Source: JAOUGY01 sp050329955 (GTDB taxonomy: Bacteria > Actinomycetota > Acidimicrobiia > Spongiisociales > ZC4RG35). Taken from it: a DNA stretch of 9,668 bases. Position numbers and translations under genes: made by a program. Shown here in pieces: positions 5,954-9,668 of this stretch (position 1 is its first letter; the number at the start of each line of letters is the position of its first letter). The notes beneath the pieces were generated by a model. It was not told the DNA's origin. It did no database searches and worked only from the letters and a program-made list of their open reading frames with translations. The DNA is taken from contig JBHJOH010000023.1 of assembly GCA_050329955.1 (NCBI GenBank), positions 1 through 9,668 on the forward strand. Direction: 5' to 3'.

Positions 5954-6864
5954 TGTGCCGCTCCCACCAGATACCGGAACACGCTTTCCATCGACTCGTC
6001 GGCGGGGGCGACCTCGAACACCCGGGCGCCGATCGCACGGGCCTGGGCGGGCAGGGATCTGGCTAGCCGCACCGGGTCGACCGTGGTGAAGTCGCACGCA
6101 TCAGGCTCGAGCAGCACGCCCTGGACACCATCGACGTTCATCATCGCGGCGGCCAGCGCCCGAGGCTTGTCCGTAACCACCCGAACCTGTCGGGGTTTGT
6201 CGGTCATGGCTGCTCGCAGCGACGCCAGGTCCCCGGAGGCGGCCATTCGTCCGTCGACCATGGCGACCACCCGGTGGGTCATCTTCTCGACCTCCACCAG
6301 GACATGCGAGGACACCACCACGGTCTTACCGGCCTCGCCGAGGGCGATGAACAAGTCGATCAGACCGGCCCGCTGAACCGGGTCGGCACCGTTGAGCGGC
6401 TCGTCCAGGGCGAGCACCTCGGGGTCGGAGACGAGCGCAGCCGCCACCTTGGCGCGCTGCCGCATCCCTTTCGAGAACCCTCCCACCGGACGATCGGCTG
6501 CAGCGGTCAGACCGACCTGCTCGATGACCCGGTCGACAGCCCCGGCGGCATCCGGAACCTTGGCGAGGGTGGCCTTCAACTCCACGAATCGGCGGGCGGG
6601 GAGATCCGGGTACACGGCTTCGTCTTCGGGGACCATGGCCACATGGGAGTAGATGGCTCGGTCGACCCTGGGGTCGACACCCAACACCCGAACCTCGCCC
6701 TGGCTGGGAACCTGCAGCCCGGTCAGCACCCGGAGCAGGGTCGTCTTTCCGGCCCCGTTGGGACCCAGCAACCCGGTGACACCCGGACCGAACTCCACGG
6801 TGACGTCCGACAGTGCCACCTTCTGGCCGAACCACTTCGACACGGCGATCCCCTGGATGCTCAC
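5950..6864 (-). CDS. ABC-2 type transporter ATP-binding protein (second cassette)
   Basis: This gene encodes 304 residues from the GTG at 6864, chosen because GGAGG sits 5 nt upstream (6874-6870) and the GTG overlaps the preceding stop (GTGA). The sequence starts SIQGIAVSKWFGQKVAL. Motifs: Walker A GPNGAGKTT at 34-42, Q-loop position occupied by Glu80 (VPEDEAVYPDL), signature FSKGMRQR at 130-137, Walker B VLALDEP at 150-156, D-loop NGADP at 158-162 and H-loop His187 (VVSSHVL). The FS-G-M-QR signature and Glu in the Q position are usual for the CcmA/NatA/DrrA exporter group. The D-loop has Ala where Leu is common. A C-terminal extension of about 80 residues follows the catalytic core and may be regulatory. 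It pairs with the ABC-2 permease that overlaps its 3' end. Confidence 0.93.
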   Translation of the reverse strand: MSIQGIAVSKWFGQKVALSDVTVEFGPGVTGLLGPNGAGKTTLLRVLTGLQVPSQGEVRVLGVDPRVDRAIYSHVAMVPEDEAVYPDLPARRFVELKATLAKVPDAAGAVDRVIEQVGLTAAADRPVGGFSKGMRQRAKVAAALVSDPEVLALDEPLNGADPVQRAGLIDLFIALGEAGKTVVVSSHVLVEVEKMTHRVVAMVDGRMAASGDLASLRAAMTDKPRQVRVVTDKPRALAAAMMNVDGVQGVLLEPDACDFTTVDPVRLARSLPAQARAIGARVFEVAPADESMESVFRYLVGAAQ

Positions 6865-7745
6865 GCCAGCCTCCGGTAGCGGCGGTACGTCCAGACCGCC
6901 CCGATCACGCCGACGGCAGCCACCGATGCCACCGACACCCACGGCGAGAACCCGGCCGCCTCTGGGGCGTTGGTGCTGAGGTCCGTTTCGAACACCCAGT
7001 CCCGGATGGTGCGGGCGTGGCCGTCGAAGGCGAACACCGCCGCCCAGCGGGCCCCGGAGAAAGCTGCCTCCGAGATGGTGGTGGCCAGACTGCCCCCGGC
7101 GATCAGCACACCCAGGAAGGTGGCGGCGGCGAACGGTGTCCGGTCGATGTACGACGACACCAGGGCGAGAATGCCGCCGTGCACGACCACGAACGCAAGC
7201 GTCACCGCCAGGATCTTCCACAGGATGTCGAGGTTGGATCCCAGGTACGACAGGAACCCGCTGTCCGACAGGCCCGCTCGACCGAGGTGAAACGCAAGCT
7301 GGGGGATCAGGTAGATCGACGAGGCCATCAGCAGATAGGCAACCGCCTTGGATCCCAGGTAGTCGAGGACGGTCATGGGCCGGGAGAAGTACACCGACAG
7401 GACCCCCTGGGCGCGGTCGGGTCCGAGCAGCTCAGGGACGGTGACGGCCAGGAACAGCAGCGATACCCGCGAGTACACATCGAACAGCTCGGGGTAGGAC
7501 GGCAGCCCTTCGGCGATGGCAGCCGAGATCGACCCCGCCACGTACTGAACGCCGATGAATACCGCCGCATTGATCACTCCGATGGCGAGCAGACCCCAGG
7601 GCAGGACCTTGCGCCGAGCCTTGCGGCGCAGGCCGAGGATGCGGCGGATGCCGTCGGCGACGATGGCACGCCGGGTGCCTGGACGGCCGGTGAGTTCGCC
7701 TTCGTAGGTGCGGTAGCCGCGGTCGTAGATGACGGCGTCACTCAT
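6861..7745 (-). CDS. ABC-2 type transporter permease (first cassette)
   Basis: This gene encodes 294 residues from the ATG at 7745, which overlaps the stop of the upstream ATPase (ATGA) and has GGAG at 7755-7752, 6 nt away. The N-terminus contains AVIYDRGYRTYEGELTGRPG, a Tyr-Asp-x-Gly-Tyr-x-x-Tyr-Glu-Gly motif recurrent in a group of ABC-2 permeases, followed by a basic cytoplasmic stretch (RRKARRK near 41-46). Hydrophobic segments lie near 48-70, 91-107, 132-152, 175-198, 205-222 and 267-286. GPDRAQGVLSVYFSRPMT at 108-125 corresponds to the coupling region after the second helix. It is longer than the permease of the second cassette and differs from it in the N-terminus, so the two are not a recent duplication. 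It probably forms an exporter with the ATPase just upstream, and perhaps with the second cassette too. Confidence 0.9.
   Translation of the reverse strand: MSDAVIYDRGYRTYEGELTGRPGTRRAIVADGIRRILGLRRKARRKVLPWGLLAIGVINAAVFIGVQYVAGSISAAIAEGLPSYPELFDVYSRVSLLFLAVTVPELLGPDRAQGVLSVYFSRPMTVLDYLGSKAVAYLLMASSIYLIPQLAFHLGRAGLSDSGFLSYLGSNLDILWKILAVTLAFVVVHGGILALVSSYIDRTPFAAATFLGVLIAGGSLATTISEAAFSGARWAAVFAFDGHARTIRDWVFETDLSTNAPEAAGFSPWVSVASVAAVGVIGAVWTYRRYRRLA
6870..6874 (-). promoter_or_regulatory. Ribosome binding site for the GTG start of the second ATPase
   Basis: On the minus strand this reads GGAGG, 5 nt before the GTG at 6864 and inside the 3' end of the upstream permease gene. It supports GTG over any of the distant upstream in-frame starts. 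Confidence 0.7.
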
Positions 7746-8653
7746 GCCAGACTCCGAGCCGTTTCCAGGAATTCGTCTTCGAGCGTGATGAGCCTCCGGC
7801 CCAAGCGGAGGATGCCGATGTCGTTGTCTGCGGCCAGGTCGCGGATGAGGTCGAACACCGAGTCGTCGGGGGCGGTGACGGTCACGGTCGGGCCGTCGAC
7901 CATGGGCGCCAGGCCGGCTGCCGCCAGCCCGGCAACGAGGACGGCGGGGTCGCCGATCACCTCCACCGAGACGGTGCCTGCCTCCTGTCGTCCGCTCAGC
8001 TCGCCCGAGCGGATCAGCCGGCCACCGTCGAGCATGACCACCCGGGTGCAGGTGTCCTCGATGTCGGTGAGGACGTGAGAAGAGACGATCACGTTGATTC
8101 CGAAGCCGCCCAGGCGGCGGATGAGCGCCAGCATCTGATCACGGCCGGCGGGATCGAGCCCGGAGGCGGGTTCGTCGAGCAGCACCAGCTTGGGGCCGTG
8201 GACGATGGACTGGGCCAGCTTCACCCGCTGTTGCATGCCGGTCGAGAAGTCGCCCAGGTAGCGGAACCGTTCTTCTTCCAGTCCGACGAGGAACAGGGTC
8301 TCGGAGGCCCGGCGACGGGCGTCCTTGGCGGGTACCCCGGCGAGTTGGGCGGTGTAGGCGACGAAGTCAGCGGCGGTCTGGTCTTTCGGCAGGCAGTTGC
8401 CTTCCGGCATGTATCCGGCCAGGCCCCTGACGGCGATCGGGTCGTGGCGGGCGTCATGCCCGAACACGGTGACGGCGCCGGCGGTCGGGTGCACCAGTCC
8501 CAACAGGATGCGGAGGAAGGTCGTCTTGCCGGCACCGTTGGCTCCGACCAGGCCGGTGACTCCGGGTTCGACCTGCAGGGTGAGGTCTGAGAGGGCGGTC
8601 ACCGTCCCGAAGCGTTGGGTCAGCCCTTCGACCGCCACGATTGGTTGCGTCAC
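7742..8653 (-). CDS. ABC-2 type transporter ATP-binding protein (first cassette)
   Basis: This gene encodes 303 residues from a GTG at 8653 (reads TQPIVAVEGLTQRFG after the start). No in-frame ATG or GTG lies further upstream in the gap, so this is the longest plausible start, although no clear Shine-Dalgarno precedes it. Motifs: Walker A GANGAGKTT at 37-45, Glu84 at the Q-loop position (YMPEGNCLPKD), signature FSTGMQQR at 136-143, Walker B LVLLDEP at 156-162, D-loop SGLDP at 164-168 and H-loop His192 (IVSSHVLTDIED). The C-terminal 90 or so residues form an extension that begins after LIRSGEL. It belongs to the CcmA/NatA/NosF-like exporter group and opens the four-gene operon, overlapping the permease by 4 bp. 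It lies 73 bp downstream of the molybdoenzyme gene on the same strand, so co-transcription is possible. Confidence 0.92.
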   Translation of the reverse strand: MTQPIVAVEGLTQRFGTVTALSDLTLQVEPGVTGLVGANGAGKTTFLRILLGLVHPTAGAVTVFGHDARHDPIAVRGLAGYMPEGNCLPKDQTAADFVAYTAQLAGVPAKDARRRASETLFLVGLEEERFRYLGDFSTGMQQRVKLAQSIVHGPKLVLLDEPASGLDPAGRDQMLALIRRLGGFGINVIVSSHVLTDIEDTCTRVVMLDGGRLIRSGELSGRQEAGTVSVEVIGDPAVLVAGLAAAGLAPMVDGPTVTVTAPDDSVFDLIRDLAADNDIGILRLGRRLITLEDEFLETARSLA

Positions 8654-8726
8654 GCAGAGCAGACTGGCAGATCTCGAGCGGTTCGGGAATGCGGGATGTC
8701 CCCCGCCTCTCCCCCACCTCTCAGGG

Positions 8727-9668
8727 TCAGGCCTCCGCCATCGGGGGGAGGTCGAAGGCTCCGATCGGCGGAACGTGGTCGGTCGCCTCGACCTCCACCA
8801 TGCAAGTGTGCGCGATGGGGCCCTGGGCCAGGCCGGAGGTGCCGGCGTCGCGGGTCAGCACATTGGGGTTGCCGTGCACACACATCGAGCCCGGCTCGGC
8901 CGGGTCCTCGGGGTCGAACCAGGCGCCGGTGGGCAACTCCACCACGCCGGGACGCACCCGGTCGCTCACCATGACGCCCGCCAGGCAGGCGCCACGATCG
9001 TTGAACACCCGCACGATGTCGCCGTCGACCAGCCCCCGGGCCACCGCGTCTTCAGGATGGATCCGCAGCGCCTCACGCCCACCGATCTTGCGGTTCTTCG
9101 AGGTGACGCCGTGGTCGAGCTGGGAATGGAGCCGGGTGGTGGGCTGATTCGACGTCAGATGCAATGGGAACCGTCCGGCGTTGCCGAGCCACTCGCTCGG
9201 CTCGAACCAGGTGGGATGGCCCGGGCAGTCGGCGTAGCCGAACCCGGCAATGGTCTCGGAGAACACCTCGACGAGTCCCGACGGCGTCGCCAACGGATGA
9301 GCGTCGGGGTCGGCACGGAACGACTCGAACAACACCTTGTTGCCCTGACCGGGCTCGGTCTCCACGTGTTGCACGAAGCCCAGGTCGATCAGCTCCTCGA
9401 AGCTCGGATAGTCGGGGTGCTCGGCAAGGAACTGGCCGTACATGTGCCGCACCCACTCGGCGGCTGTCCGGCCTTCGGTGAACTCGGCGGCGTGGCCCAG
9501 TCGGGTGGCCAGCTCCGAGAAGATGGCGTAGTCGTCCCGCGACTCGCCCACCGGTTCGATCATGCGGGGCATGTAGAACAGGAAGTCGTCGGTGGGTGCC
9601 CCGCCGATGTCCTCCCGCTCGAGGGCGGTGGTGGTGGGCAGCACCACGTCGGCCCGACGGGCGGTGGG
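8727..9668 (-). CDS. Molybdopterin oxidoreductase, BisC/TMAO/DMSO reductase type, C-terminal part (5' truncated)
   Basis: The frame is open to the right edge and gives 313 residues ending in TGA at 8729-8727. It begins PTARRADVVLPTTTALER, the conserved end of the third molybdopterin domain. Near 9134-9117 it has RLHSQLD, part of the (Q/H)PxxRLHSQL signature of biotin sulfoxide, TMAO and DMSO reductases. The remainder forms the molybdopterin dinucleotide-binding domain, with ALRIHPEDAVARGLVDGDIVRVFNDRG, VELPTGAWFDP and GNPNVLTRDAGTSGLAQGP, all typical of this family. The mature enzyme normally has about 750-850 residues, so the active-site serine and any twin-arginine signal lie outside the window. 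It reduces S- or N-oxides using a bis-MGD molybdenum cofactor; the substrate here cannot be chosen. BisC-like is the best guess because no cytochrome partner is visible, but neighbours beyond the edge are unknown. Confidence 0.92.
   Translation of the reverse strand, partial: PTARRADVVLPTTTALEREDIGGAPTDDFLFYMPRMIEPVGESRDDYAIFSELATRLGHAAEFTEGRTAAEWVRHMYGQFLAEHPDYPSFEELIDLGFVQHVETEPGQGNKVLFESFRADPDAHPLATPSGLVEVFSETIAGFGYADCPGHPTWFEPSEWLGNAGRFPLHLTSNQPTTRLHSQLDHGVTSKNRKIGGREALRIHPEDAVARGLVDGDIVRVFNDRGACLAGVMVSDRVRPGVVELPTGAWFDPEDPAEPGSMCVHGNPNVLTRDAGTSGLAQGPIAHTCMVEVEATDHVPPIGAFDLPPMAEA

Noticed and set aside
6625..6627. Glu instead of Gln at the Q-loop of the exporter ATPases as an anomaly
   Set aside because: Glu at this position is common in the CcmA/NatA/DrrA exporter ATPases, and both ATPases here share it.
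8669..8678. Adjacent AGATCT and CTCGAG restriction-like sites suggesting vector sequence
   Set aside because: Both are ordinary hexamers in GC-rich DNA and the flanks are natural genes with consistent codon use.
8691..8706. GCGGG/CCCGC stem in the gap upstream of the ABC-2 operon as a terminator
   Set aside because: The stem has only five pairs and no following T-run on the minus strand.

Overview
This 9.7 kb window is GC-rich DNA with short intergenic gaps, frequent GTG starts and stop/start overlaps of the GTGA or ATGA type. That suits a high-GC actinobacterium. The gene mix, a PotD/PhnS-like uptake operon, tandem ABC-2 cassettes and a BisC-type molybdoenzyme, would fit an Acidimicrobiia-like lineage, but the taxonomy is inference and no marker gene is present.

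Region 1 (1-4941, plus strand) is one compact operon. It holds the C-terminal half of a periplasmic-type substrate-binding protein (cut by the left edge), two MalF/PotB-type permeases, a CysA/PotA-type ATPase with a C-terminal TOBE region, and a compact alkaline-phosphatase-superfamily hydrolase with no signal peptide. A 96-residue three-helix membrane protein and a SRPBCC-fold protein follow. Most junctions are overlaps or have the ribosome site inside the preceding stop codon. The simplest reading is import of a small organophosphorus compound (phosphonate or phosphodiester) followed by cytoplasmic hydrolysis. The substrate is inferred from context.

Region 2 (4942-5221) is the gap between two convergent operons. 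It holds two near-identical palindromic elements 38 bp apart, whose outer arms also form a perfect 13-bp inverted repeat with each other, followed by a three-copy 9-bp tandem repeat. No U-tailed terminator is visible.

Region 3 (8653-5222, minus strand) is a four-gene operon of two consecutive ABC-2 type transporter cassettes: ATPase, permease, ATPase, permease. All three junctions are 4-bp stop/start overlaps, so the genes are probably translated together and may form one multi-subunit exporter or two related ones.

Region 4 (9668-8727, minus strand) is the C-terminal part of a molybdopterin oxidoreductase of the biotin sulfoxide/TMAO/DMSO reductase group. It runs off the right edge and lies 73 bp upstream of the ABC-2 operon on the same strand.

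No tRNA, rRNA, CRISPR array, insertion sequence, transposase or transcription regulator was seen.
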